A stretch of DNA of 64,000 nt from Bombyx mori (lineage: Eukaryota; Arthropoda; Insecta; Lepidoptera; Bombycidae): NCBI RefSeq assembly GCF_030269925.1, contig NC_085121.1, forward strand, positions 11,549,501 to 11,613,500. Reading direction: 5' to 3'. Each line of letters begins with the position of its first letter. Position 1 is the stretch's first letter. Below the pieces are notes generated by a model. It saw only the letters and a program-made list of their open reading frames with translations, had not been told where the DNA came from and did no database searches. Positions 1 through 11,260 of this stretch are shown piece after piece. A program made the translations under genes and the position numbers.

Positions 1-12
1 TATTTTTTTCAG

Positions 13-209
13 TTTGTCCACACTTGTGTTGCATTAGTTCGGTTTAAGGTTGGTTAAAGGGTTTATAAGCCACCATCATTACACATTCACATCCGAAGAA
101 AGGCCAGACTGAAAAATTGAAATAATTCAATCGACACGACCTTCATGTTTCCGCCAGTATGTCCCTCGACGCTGTTCTCAGAATCAATTAGTAATTATGA
201 ATATCCAAG
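13..209 (+). CDS. Candidate internal exon carrying a start codon (unidentified gene)
   Basis: A strong acceptor (T-rich run ending in CAG at position 12) and a consensus donor (CCAAG then GTAAGT at 210) bracket a 197-nt segment. An ATG at 145 opens a frame of 21 codons plus two bases up to the donor, beginning MFPPVCPSTLFSES. This is how a 5'-UTR exon that contains the start codon would look. I do not recognise the protein, and no downstream exon of matching phase was found on this strand before the oppositely oriented ZRANB2 gene. The exon could also be a chance pairing of splice signals. Confidence 0.35.
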
Positions 210-1068
210 GTAAGTAACAAAACCAATCAATACCTACTAGAAAGTTCAAGAAGTTCAAGGCTTTTCCACAAAGTGTGAGGGGGTGTTAATTACGATAAAG
301 TTAACATTCATCGCGTTATTCACATTTAAGGTAATAAATAAACCCAAATTTCGAAATCGTACCACGCGATTGGTTCGAAAACCTTCCGCAGTTCACGTTT
401 GTTCAGTTTTGCGTTATTGTTTTTAAAAACCTATCGAAACACACATGACTGTCTGGTACTTATTTCGGTACAAATCGCTCATCAATACGTACCCAAATGG
501 CAATCTTGAATGTACTTGAACAAAAAACTTTGAATTTCAATTTATGTTTCGACAACCCTAAAACAGGATGGTTGAAAACAACAAGTTTCGAGCTGATTAA
601 AAACTATTTTAAAATTTTCAAATCACTCATATTTATTTTTTTCGATTCACGTAGACACGGCGTCGGTCGCCGATTAAATTAAACTATTACACCGTAAAGT
701 ATACAAAGCGTCTTATGAAATTTTATGAAAATCCAATATTGCTTCTATTCTTATCTAACCATAGATTCTCGACAAGTTATGAAAAAAAAATACAAATCTG
801 TAACCCCACTTAACATACATATGTACCGCTATTGTTTTATATAAAAATACGAACTAGACTCTAAATGTATACTAAACTCTGCATACTTAATTACATATTG
901 CTTCTTGATATATATATATATATATCAATATTTATATATGAAGTTGTCGCGGCGCTGTCACAGTGGACATTGTTCAGAACGGGACAATAGTGTATTCTCT
1001 TCGTTTGCTCATTCACTTGTTTCAAAGCACTTTTTTTTACGTAGACATTAGAAATCCATCGGTACCCA
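210..1068. other. Non-coding stretch, AT-rich
   Basis: No convincing coding sequence. It contains a perfect TA dinucleotide run near 909-926 that forms part of a palindrome. The short open frame at 497-682 has no coding character and no splice context. The last 100 bases may be the promoter of the signal-peptide exon that follows. Confidence 0.4.
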
Positions 1069-1140
1069 ATGTTATGCGATAAACGGCTAATGGTTATTAT
1101 ATTAATTGGATGTGCTTTAGCAGAAAGGACTCAAACCACG
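1069..1140 (+). CDS. Candidate first exon encoding a signal peptide
   Basis: An ATG at 1069 opens 24 codons ending exactly at a consensus donor (CACG then GTAAGT at 1141), phase 0. The peptide has a basic start, a hydrophobic core (MVIILIGCALA) and a small-residue cleavage-like end, as expected of a secretory signal peptide. The family cannot be named from this exon alone. Downstream exons would have to lie inside or beyond the convergent ZRANB2 gene, and I did not find them. Confidence 0.4.
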
Positions 1141-1662
1141 GTAAGTAAAAATAAAAAAAGTTATTCTTACTAAAATGATTTATGTACTAGGAACGAGGCC
1201 CGATAAATATTATTAGACCCAATTGAATTAAGAATGACTCTGAACTTAAATTTTCAATAAAGTATTTTTTTTTGATCTTGTGCATTAATATAAATGTTTT
1301 TTTACTCGTGTGAAAGTCAACGATCATAATGCTCCGTCTGCACGCTCCGTTTTGCGTGCACGACGCATACCGGTACAAACCAGTTTCCACGGGTACGCGT
1401 TAAAATTTGAAGCTAATATCATACATTCGTAATTTTCATAGAGCACTGTTCTCGACACGCGAATTTACTTCTTCATATGAACGGATTCCGGTTTACTGGT
1501 CGTCGAATAATTACGGCGCCGCGTCCCGGTCCTTTTGTCCGAAAAAAAATGCAATTTAACTGCAGAGGCAACACAGAGGGCGCAGACGGAGCTTAAGCCC
1601 ACGCGCATACTGTGCGTCCGGCGCACGCCCAGAAACCACTCTGACCGTAGGTTTTCTGACGG

Positions 1663-1670
1663 TGACGTCA
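1663..1670. promoter_or_regulatory. Palindromic CRE (TGACGTCA) in a GC-rich patch
   Basis: A perfect cAMP-response element lies in a local GC-rich, CpG-rich patch at about 1500-1730 in otherwise AT-rich DNA. A short open frame starts with ATG at 1678 and reaches a donor-like CCT then GTAAGG at 1724, so this may be the promoter and first exon of a plus-strand transcript. It overlaps the 3' end of ZRANB2. This is inference from composition and motif only. Confidence 0.35.
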
Positions 1671-1777
1671 GTTAAAGATGGAGGAAGTTGCAGGACGGAA
1701 GCGCGCAGATACAATATGCGCCTGTAAGGTTTAAGTTCCCGGGTCTGAGCACGTCCACTCGGTGGGGCGCGACGCGA

Positions 1778-4700
1778 CTAGCGGTGTCGTCCGCGGCCAC
1801 CGTAGTGCCCCTCGCGACTATAGCGGCGCTCCTTGCGAGACTTGTCGCGCCGAGACCGGTCCTTGTCCCGCGAGGACTCGTGACTCCTGCAACGATGAAG
1901 CTTCGTAAATTAGTTTTACGATGCCAGCCGAGCTTGCGGCTCCAACGAAACCATTGCCCGTGCCGTTTACGATTTAAACACAAGCAAATTCCCAATTGGG
2001 AACATTTGTGGACGGACACACCTTATTGTCTTTCATAAAAATTGAAGCATTTGTCTCGAGCCTGAGTGCGGGTTATTGAAAGACGCCGAACCGCAGACGA
2101 GAACAATACTATGCCATGTAATTAACTATTTACGTTTGAAGAAATCTAACACAGGTTTTTTTATTGTCCTTGTAGGCAGACGAGACAGCCCATCTGATGG
2201 TGAGTGGTTACCGTCGCCCATGAACTTCAACAATGCCAGGCTGCTGCCCGCTGCTAGCATACGGCCCATCTAATGTCTAATAAATAATTTCATTTAATGT
2301 CCTCTCATTTAATCTGAAGTGCGTCACTTACAATTAAATAATATGATTTGGTAATCGAATTAAAACCTCCTCCACGGTTAAGACTCCCGTTTATTATTAT
2401 TTATTAAGTATATTGAAACCGTAAAATTTGATAATCGAAGGTTACTACTAAGAAGAATAATACTATTACAGATTAATTCACTTACAATAAAATTCGTTAC
2501 ATTTAACTTGTGAACTGTTTCATTATATATTACTACACATTAAGAATTATTATTTAAAAAATAATAACACGATATGAATACATTTTAATTATTATTATTA
2601 TTTGAAATTGGATGTCAAATTACGACCTTTGAGGAATAAAATCGTATGAACAGCTTAACATTAGCCTAACATTTGATATTCCAAATAGTAAATGAATTTA
2701 AAAAATATATGATTTTAGAACCGAAATCGCAAGCCCAAGAACCAAATCTACATAAATTGTATATTAATTATAATTACATTTATATTAAGAATCCGTCTTG
2801 CGCGTGCGATGTCGCAAGAATCACAGTCCCAATAACATTGGCGAGTAAACTCCCAATAACATTAGGCAAGTAACTCGCAATAACATTAGTCGAGTAAACT
2901 CCCAATAACATTAGGCGAGTAAATTCCCAATAACATTAGGCGAGTAATATGTTGAGTAGGTACCTAGTCTCGCCGGCGGAGCGGCTGTCGCGCGACTTGC
3001 GCCGGACGGGGCCGCCGGACCGGGACCGGGGCGACCGCGACCGCGACTTGTCCTGTTTCGGCGACGATTCGCGTTCGCTATTCAAATTGAAATCGTCAAA
3101 CCTAAAAGCATATTTCAATTTAACAACCTACATTCGAACAGTGTCGCGTAATAATACATTTCATTCATTTTGTTTAACATAAAAAGGGAACAAGTAAATA
3201 TTCGATAAATCAAGTAATTCCCTAAACTGAGGTTTGTTATAATTAAGGTTAGGTTGGTCTGTGTGTGCATGTTCCCCCCTCTAGACCAAGGAATGGCTAG
3301 ATCCATTTCGATTACCAACAAGTAAGAACATGTCAGTGAACCTTCGAGGTAAGAGAGAGACAAAACGGGAAATAAATGTTAAATAGACATTAAATGAAAA
3401 ACGAATAATTAAAAAAGAAACAAAACAAATTATAATAATCACCACATTTACCTAATTCACACGGGGATGTACCACTACTCTGCTTATCTCTGTCGCGGGA
3501 CAATAATAATAGCTTAGCTTAGTCCTTTCTAAAACCATGTCATGTGCTCAGGCAACCACTTAACGCCAAGTTAAAAATCAAATTCTAGTGTTTCATTTTT
3601 TTATTCCTACCTAAGCTGATTGCCTTGAAACGCTATGTCAGCGTAACCCTAATGTCTAGGTGAGCTCTCAGGGCTCGAACCAGGAGGCGTTGCTAACAGT
3701 GCCCAGCAAGACCCATGCTTCGCAGAATCTACCACCGGATCGGAAACGCGACACAATGAGAAGATCCGGCGAGAAACTCAGTGGGCTGTGTCTATGAGTT
3801 AGTTTACTCGCCGAACCCTTCGTCGAAAGTGACGGGTTCGACGAGAAGTGTTACACACGTCTCTAATTATTATTGTTATATCCAGAAAATGGTGAGGGAA
3901 CCTAAGTTTTCATAAATAGGTTTCCTTGGAATTCCATGTAAATGTGGGCATATGTTTCAAACAGCACTAATTAAAAAATATTCAAGCTAAAAACGCGAAT
4001 AAAATAATTACTATTTAGAATTCTCAATGCTGAAACTAACAAGTATAGGCCTGCTTTACTATTCATTTTTTAGGTTTTATAACCAAATATAAGACTTAAT
4101 TTACAACGAAATCCTACTAATGCCAGCTCGGTTCTAAGAACTATGTAATTTATTTTTATTTATTTACTTATTTATTAAAAAAAAAAAAAAAAAAAAATAA
4201 TGTAATGCGAAACTCACTTATTTTTTGGAGTCTGGGAGGAGCTGTGACTAGAGCTGGAGCTTGATGAGGAACTTGATGAAGAGGACGAACTTCTGTGTCT
4301 GTCAACAATAAATCAATGTTCATTGTAAGATTAATTTAAAAATGCAAATAGTGATGAGAAGCTGTAATTAAATATTTTTACAAAGTAAAAATAATATTCA
4401 GTTGTGAAAGTACTGAAACTCCTCTCTCTCATGACTAAAGGTGCTCCGCGGCTTCATTCACAAAGAATGCAATAGATTTCATTTCAAAGGTTAAAGCGTT
4501 GCTTGTGTCACTCTGTACAAACAACTAGTTGATTTGTGGTAGGTTTATTTCTGATATGCAGCAATAATGCCTTTGTGTTTGAAGGATGAAGTAATTGCTG
4601 TATTATAAAACTGATACTTAGAAGTAATGTCTCAAGGGAGTGGCAACATTAGCATTGGGAATGTCTATGGGCTCCGGTGACCACATAACATCAGGTGAAC

Positions 4701-7700
4701 CGTGAGATTGTCCGCCCATCTAAGCAATAAAAACAAAACGTTGGTACGTATAATCACAAACAAGCGAATGTACTGTCATGTTTATTACAACAGATATGTG
4801 CAGTGTTGCCACAGTTGTGTCATTTACCAATATAAAAAGTATTCTGTGTTAATCCAGGATATAAACTTCGTTCATCTATCATTGCGTGATTGAGTAAACA
4901 ATAATGGAGAGTCAAGATAAGGAACGCACTCACTGTTTATAAAAAACTGTCCGTCGAAAAGTGACCAATTAGTGTGGCGCCACTGTAGCATGTGGTGTAA
5001 TATGAAAGACAGTTCTAAAAGCTACAACAGATATCTGAATTCGACTTTTCATTCATTCATTCCTCCTATAAGACAGTTCTCGTTACCTCTAAACCTTAGT
5101 ATAACAACAACAAAATTACGCATTAATATTGAATATTACAAATAACTGGGCGAGTACCTCTTGTTATTTTTTATATCTGGTGAAGCTGCCTTCCCGTTAT
5201 CTTCTACTTCGGGTACGCTCTCCTTTAGACTTTCACTGACTTTAGATTTATCTGCATCATCTAAAACGTATTTATAGTGCTGTTAAAACTATTGTTTCTT
5301 TTACATGAGAAATACACCCTGAAGTACATTCTCATGTTGTATTTGTTATTTTATCTGTTCTACACACACTCATCACTTTTAATTATTATTCTTATAATCC
5401 TCTCGCAGGTCTGCTGGAAGAGATTTCTTAAAGAAATAAGCAGTGCCTTTGTACATAATTTTCCTATTACTCTGTACTATGTCTTCTTTTTTGTGTGTAC
5501 ATAAATAAATAAATAAAATAAATACACTCTCGTACTTCAAACCGAAGACGTGTGCTTCGCGATAGAAACCTACTAGTGCGGATTTAAATACTTCTTTAAA
5601 CCGGTAATTACGCGTACTCATGATATATGCAGGTTTGACTTTTATTGCAAGTTATTCCTTCATCGATTTTCTAACATTCGTTTCGAGATTTTTTCTTGTG
5701 GTAGGGCGTTGTGTGAGGCCGCACGGTTGGAGACCACGACGGTGCCAATATCTGTCGCGAAGCATCAATTCGATCCAATTTTAAGGGTATACTTGTATTT
5801 ATACTACACTATTGAGACTTAAACCTCATGACTGTAAGTGGGTGGCGGCCATCAAGATGTCTATCAGTTCCGGTACTACTTAACACCAGGTAGGCCGTGA
5901 GGTCCTTCACTAGACCAGAAATAAAAATTCTTCGAAATTGCATGTGAAAATAGGCACATCATTCTTTATAAATTTGCATAACTTGACACTAGCTCACTGT
6001 AAGCCACGACAACATTATCGTTCATTTGTGCATCCGAAAATTAATCTGAAGGGACCAAAGATATAACCTTTTTTAGAAGAAGTTCCCCTTTCTTCATCAC
6101 TGCCCCACAAATCGTATTTTGATAGGTCTGCCTCATCTCCAGATTCCTCATCATCTTCCTCATCTTGTTCGGCCCCATCTTCAGTTTGATGAGCTTGTGT
6201 CTTATTCTGGAACAAAATAGATTAAATAGTCTAATAATTACAGTCATTAATTTACATTTTTACATTGAGAGCCAATAATACACAGATACAAACCTTCTTC
6301 TTTTGTTTCTTCTTTCCGTCTCCCTTTTTAGGATTCTTATCTGAACCCTTGACTGTCAATTTAAGTCTATTTAATAAGATAGGTTTCGGTAGCGCGAAAC
6401 TTTTGAAATTTCCTATAACTGGAGCATTTTCATTTATGTGTTTAGTTTTTTCAGTTTTATCTGGGTTGAGATTTTGGAGATTTAAATTGAGATTTTTAGC
6501 AACATTTGGTGGTATTACTACTGGTCCTGGGTCAAAAATATCACTTAGAAAAGGTGTGTTTCCTCTATTTCCGTGTAACTGTTCTAGTTGTCGTTCTATA
6601 CTTTCTCCTCGATTTGTTTCGCGTTCCCATTCTTCATCATTTATTAAATTAATGGTTTCTACATGCTGAACATCTTCACTTGAAGAATTATGTTCAGTTA
6701 TATCTACATTTTCAGTTTCTGCAGATGACTTCTGATTTATCTGTTGCAAGTTCTGAAGAGCTAATAAGAGGTTATTTGTGTTAATTCCAGCCAAAAGATC
6801 TGATAAATCCAGGGGAGGGACTTTTGCTGTTTGTTCTTGGATTACTTCTAACACAGGCTCTGTAACGGATTCTTGGACAGTGTTGTTTATTTCGCTTTGT
6901 GTTGAAATATTAGAGGGGTTTTCATACAGTTTCTGTGTTGATATGAAATATTTATGATTCGGTTGTATGGAAACAGATTCCAGAATTTCTATGGATTTTG
7001 ATGGACTTTTAGTGTCATTTGATTTAGACATCATGTGTCTATTGACATCACAGACACTATCCTGACTAGCAGTTTGTATTATTTCAACTGATGGTTCTCT
7101 GCTCACTGTTATTGGTTGATCGATATTTTTAACAGGCTGAGCTTGTACAATATTTTGAACAGTAGTACTATCATCTATATCTGATTCAGAGACAGCAGGG
7201 TCACAGGGTTTCAGAGGCGAAATTAATTCACCCAGCTGTTGGCATTTATTGACTTGGATTTCTTTTAATAAACCAAGTAACATTTCTTGTTTGAAAATAC
7301 CTGTAATAGATTTGTTAGAAGTGTCAGGTTGAGGTTCTGTATCTGCTACAGAATACAGCATGTTTGATAATGGACTTTGCATTGGGGCTACTACAACTGT
7401 ATTTTGTGGAGGTGTAGACGTTTTGTGGACATTTAATCCAGTATCAAATGAATCTTTGTACAATTCATCATCATCTTCATCCCACTGAGATTCATATCTT
7501 TTTAGTATGCTGTCATAATCAATTTCTTGACTTTCTTCAGGACTAGTTCTAACTTCGTTAGTTTCAAATATGTCCATAATGCTTTTATTTTTATTATTTG
7601 ATGCAGACTGTACCACAGCAAATATTCGATCCGAATCTTCATGGTTAGTGGGAATTTTCACTTGATTACAGCTTTGTGATGGCTTGTCAAATGATAAGTA

Positions 7701-10288
7701 CTGGTCATCTGGTGCAGTATAATCTAAATCATCTTTAGTAAAATCATCAATCTGGTTCATCACAGCTTTCTTCTGTGTTTGAGAATTGTAACACTGTATT
7801 TCTGTAGGATACGAGTTGTTTGTACTACGGTCTACATGTTTAAAGGGGATGGCATTATTCTGAACAGTAATTTTTGGAGGTTTTTTAATTGTGTTCCAAT
7901 TTGAAAAGCTGGTACTACACTTTTGTAGTGGTAAATTTCTGGATGTGTTATTGTTTCGTCCGAAAGCTGCTCCATTTCCTTTGGCCCAATAACCTTTCCG
8001 ACGAACATTGTTTTTAAACTCTTGGTAATTTTTCTTTGCAGTGGAACCAACTTTTGTCGGTACATACTCTATGGAACCTCCATCTGTATCAACAAGTTTG
8101 CTGTCATGTTCTCTTACATTCATGACACTCAAATTAGATGTATACCTATTTGAAGCCTCTAGTGATGGCTGGTCTGGGTTTACACCAGTACTGTAGCCTT
8201 GGAATGTCTGAGACTCAATGTTTGGACTGTAGCTTGTTAGTTTTGCATTGGATAATGCAGAGCGTCTTCGAACTCTTCGTCTTAATTTTCTACCTTCACC
8301 ATAAACTCTTGACAAAAAATTTTCATCTTCACTATTGTATGACATAGAATCTGAATCAGAATCCTGTATAGACAGTTTTGTCTGAATCTTATTGTTCGAA
8401 ATACTTTTCGTATTTATTCGTTTCTCTAATTTCTCAGAATCACTGTCAGGATAATTTGAATATTGACTAGCACGTGAGCTAGATCTAGTTCTTTGATGTG
8501 TAGAAGGAGAACGACTTCTACCATCTCTTTGAGAGCTCTGGCCCTCTACTGTGCTAACTGAACTTGCCAAAGCACGAGCATCTTTTTCTAAGCCTGGAAT
8601 GAGCAAGGTTTCAGCACTGACACTTCTTTGGTCCAAAAACTTTGTTTTTGTTTGACTAACATTTTGGAGGCTTTCACCACTATCTGATTCTATTGGAATT
8701 TCATCAGGATTGGCTATTTTTGTCACAATTTTGTCTACATTTACATTGTTCAGAAGTTTGTTAGCAGTGCTACTGAGATTTAAAGAACTATTAGTTATTT
8801 TTTCATTAACATCTTTCTTTGCGTCTAAGTGTGAGTCAACCAGACATCCTGTGGTAAGTAATCTCTGACGCCATGCAAATATTGTTTTGAAATCAGGAGC
8901 TGGTTTGTCATAAAATGATTCAAATCTATCTGTACTGATTTTACAATTGTTGTACACAATAGCAAAAGCCGCAGCCTTCACTCTTTCTTCAATTGTATAA
9001 CTGACTTGAAAATCATCAGCTGGAGTTGTCCCAGCAAATGTGTAGATCACATTGTCATTATTAGTAGAAGACACTCTGTTCTCCATTACAGGGTTGTAAG
9101 GTTTATTACATGTTGATTCAATACTACTTCTCTTGCTTCTCTTAGAACCAGTTTCATAGCCTGATGATGCCGCATGGTCTCTGTCACCTGAGCTTATAAA
9201 TCTTTTACGAGGTTGATTGATAGTTTTATATGTTGGCAACATATGATCTTGCCTATGATAGTTAGTCTGGGTTTGAAGTTGATTTCTTCTGAATGCTACC
9301 TTAGTAAGTGGTGGAAAATCACACACTGAGCTATCACTAAGGCTGCCTTTTGATATTTTTACACTATTAGCATTGTTCGTCTTTGAAGCAGGTACAGGCA
9401 TTTTATGGTCCATATTTGTTTCCATCTGCAGCATTGTTGAAGGCAACTTTTTGGGTGCTGCTCCTTCAGTGATGCCAACCTGAAGGCAGGAAAAATAATC
9501 TCCACTTTAGTAACAATGTGCTTCAACAGGGTATTTGAGAGCAAAATTCTTCTGTTTCAAAGTCCATTATCACCTGAATTGGCAATAAAATAATATTCTC
9601 CAAAGCGGTCAAAGCTAGACTATGTTTACAAGATGTTATTACTTCGTTGTATGAATTAATAGTGGCATTACGTTAGTAAAATCAGTAGCTATGAACACAC
9701 TAATGATGATTAGGTATTATGATTAGCTTTTGCTGTGTTATTCAGTGTTGTTTGTATTAGTGCATTTTTTTTTATCTTCTACATATTTTTAGAGCACATA
9801 CCTTGTCTTGTTGTTCCGATTTGCGTTTACGTTTCTTTCTTCCAAATTCGTCATATTCATCATCGGAAGAATGCTCACGACGTCTGTACTCTACAACTCC
9901 GCGCTCATTATAACCGCCGCCGTAACCGGTACGAGCTTCAACCTAAAATTATATTTATATTAAAAGTATTTACTTCATTGATATTTCTATTCACTATTTT
10001 CTTTGTCGAGAACACACTCACTTCACCAAATTTTGGTGCATTGCACACATTACACGTTTGACGCCGAGCCCAATTCACATTGGCACATTTATTGCATTGC
10101 CAATCATCAGCGTTGAAAAGGCCGCGAGACTTTTCTGCCGCTGACTTTCCGATCTCCGTTCCAAGCTTTTTTTTAGAAGGCTTTACCCCATCAGGCCTAT
10201 CTTTATTACATCGGTAACATGATGCCCGACGAGCAAAATTAATATTTCCGCAACTTGGATCACTGCAAATCCAGTCGCCGTCGTTCAT
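1778..10288 (-). CDS. ZRANB2: ZRANB2, zinc-finger Ran-binding domain protein 2 (SR-like splicing factor), 7 exons
   Basis: Exons on the minus strand: 10288-10022, 9942-9802, 9479-6294, 6206-6068, 5260-5158, 4298-4218, 3101-2964, 1886-1778 (stop TAG at 1778-1780). That is eight segments, seven if the large one is skipped, and all junctions have GT/AG ends and matching phases. Exon 1 encodes two RanBP2-type zinc fingers, with C8, C13, C24, C27 and C65, C68, C79, C82. The second exon has the conserved [11 protein letters not shown] and YDEFGRKK stretch. The 6068-6206 exon has the acidic [13 protein letters not shown] motif. The last four exons give a Ser-rich run and an Arg/Ser tail ending in GRGRHR. 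The family binds 5' splice-site-like RNA (GGU) and modulates alternative splicing in the nucleus. The order of domains matches vertebrate ZRANB2. The oddity is the 3.2-kb internal exon, described separately. Intron DNA holds LINE and SINE fragments. Confidence 0.9.
2156..2270 (+). repeat. Non-LTR retrotransposon tail, family B
   Basis: A T-run followed by a sequence shared with copies at 24172-24292, 29932-30050, 48398-48835 and 58728-58845 (GTAGGCAGACGAG, then GTGAGTGGTTACCGTCGCCCATG). It lies in the last ZRANB2 intron. The poly-T at the left end means the element's own poly-A end is there, so its transcription direction would be minus. Confidence 0.65.
2828..2948. repeat. Five-copy 25-bp tandem repeat beside a ZRANB2 splice donor
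   Basis: Unit close to CCCAATAACATTAGGCGAGT plus AAACT, repeated five times with a few substitutions. It ends about 15 bp from the 5' splice site of the 2964-3101 exon, on the intron side. Confidence 0.85.
3640..3850 (-). repeat. Jockey-type LINE 3' tail
   Basis: Reverse complement of the tail seen intact at about 34800-34985 (CACTGAG, GATCTTCTCAGTGGGTC, ATTCTGCGAAGC, GTTAGCAACG). It is a 5'-truncated copy in a ZRANB2 intron. Confidence 0.6.
4640..4735 (+). repeat. Bm1-type SINE, 3' end only
   Basis: Matches the last part of the longer copies (TCTATGGGCTCCGGTGACCAC to CCGCCCATCTAAGCAATAAAA), then A-rich. Located in a ZRANB2 intron. Confidence 0.65.
5705..5930 (+). repeat. Old, diverged Bm1-type SINE
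   Basis: Recognisable only by order of motifs: GAGACTTAAACCTCATG, GTGGGTGGCGG, GATGTCTATCAGTTCCGGT, TTAACACCAGGTAGGCCGTGAG. Many substitutions mark an old copy. Confidence 0.5.
6294..9479 (-). CDS. ZRANB2: Giant internal exon of ZRANB2 (1062 codons, phase 0-0) or a nested gene
   Basis: The exon is open throughout. An acceptor (TTTTTCCTGCCTTCAG) precedes 9479 and a donor (AAG then GTTTGT) follows 6294. Its 3186 nt are divisible by three, so it can be included or skipped without shifting the ZRANB2 frame. The protein is mostly low-complexity, Ser/Asn/Gln/Asp-rich and probably disordered, with basic nuclear-localisation-like clusters ([14 protein letters not shown]) in the first 110 residues. 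About residues 149-206 there is one compact segment ([19 protein letters not shown] through [16 protein letters not shown] and TTGCLVD) resembling the insect DUF4817-type helix-turn-helix. Several ATGs occur within the first 20 codons, so an independent nested gene is possible. The C-terminus is Lys-rich ([12 protein letters not shown]). If intron 3 were retained, the frame would stop 14 codons later. Confidence 0.7.
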
Positions 10289-11260
10289 TTTGCGAACGAT
10301 GAATATTCTTTCTTCGTCACAAATGTTTCATTATTTATAATGGAACATATTCATAGTCTACACTTGTAAAGAATCATTTATAACGCGTTATTTCAAACTT
10401 GGATACGTAAATAAAAGTCAAAACATTCATTCACGACTTAGAAAGAAAACCAAGCTCACTTTCGCAAGAAAAGCAATCAAGCTTCATGCCAGCCATGACG
10501 TGACGCAAGCGCCTCTGAGTCTGCTTTTTAATATGACTTGGATACGAGTCCTTTAAGACGTATCTTAGTAGCAAAATTTTAGTAATTCAACTTATTTTAA
10601 CGACAAGCACCAAGGATTTTTTTTATTGCTTAGGTGGGTGGACGAGCTCACAGCCCACAGGTCACAACGACTGTAAATTAAATTGGTATTAAAAATTATT
10701 GGTATTAGTAATGATTTAGGGAGTTACAAAGTTGTATTCAGTGTACAAAAACATATAAAATCTAAATATCTCAAACTTAATTTCAAAAAATAAATAGTAG
10801 ATTGTGAACTTAATAAGTTTAAAAAAAAAATTGAGACTTCCGCTTATTATTATTGGTCTTGACTCTTGGTTATGATAAAATAATGAATTTTGATGTGAAG
10901 TGAACACGCGTGATCCTCTTTTAGTCGATTGGTTTCAGTTATTATTGCTAGACATAGATTATACATGATTGCTAGATTTAAAAAAGAATTTTCAGATTTA
11001 CAGCTTGGTACATTACTATTCCAGTTCGAGCCTCGCGCGCAAATTCTTCTGTCAAAGTTGTAATAAGTTGTTTATGTGAGGTTACATGGTCGCAAAATTT
11101 ACATTTACATTTTTTCCTGAAATAATAATGAAGACAAGTTCTAAAGGTCAAACTTAAATATAACTACTCCGGTGTCACTAGCCTTCTAGTTTTCGTTGTG
11201 TCTGTCAAAAAGTACGCGAATATTTCATAGCTGTGGATTTATGCATAATGTTATCACACG
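10289..11260. promoter_or_regulatory. Divergent promoter region between ZRANB2 and E2F7/8
   Basis: The two start codons face away from each other, 972 bp apart. On the ZRANB2 side, CRE-like sequence TGACGTGACGCAA occurs near 10496. A short minus-oriented SINE fragment (10617-10690) sits in the middle. No TATA box stands out on either side. Shared regulation is possible but not shown by the sequence. Confidence 0.4.
10617..10690 (-). repeat. Bm1-type SINE fragment
   Basis: T-run, then TGCTTAGGTGGGTGGACGAG and CTCACAGCCCAC: the reverse complement of the SINE 3' end. Truncated after about 70 bp. Confidence 0.6.

Noticed and set aside
11028..11045. E2F autoregulatory site in CTCGCGCGCAAA upstream of the E2F gene
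   Set aside because: The reverse complement TTTGCGCGCGAG does not fit TTTSSCGC.
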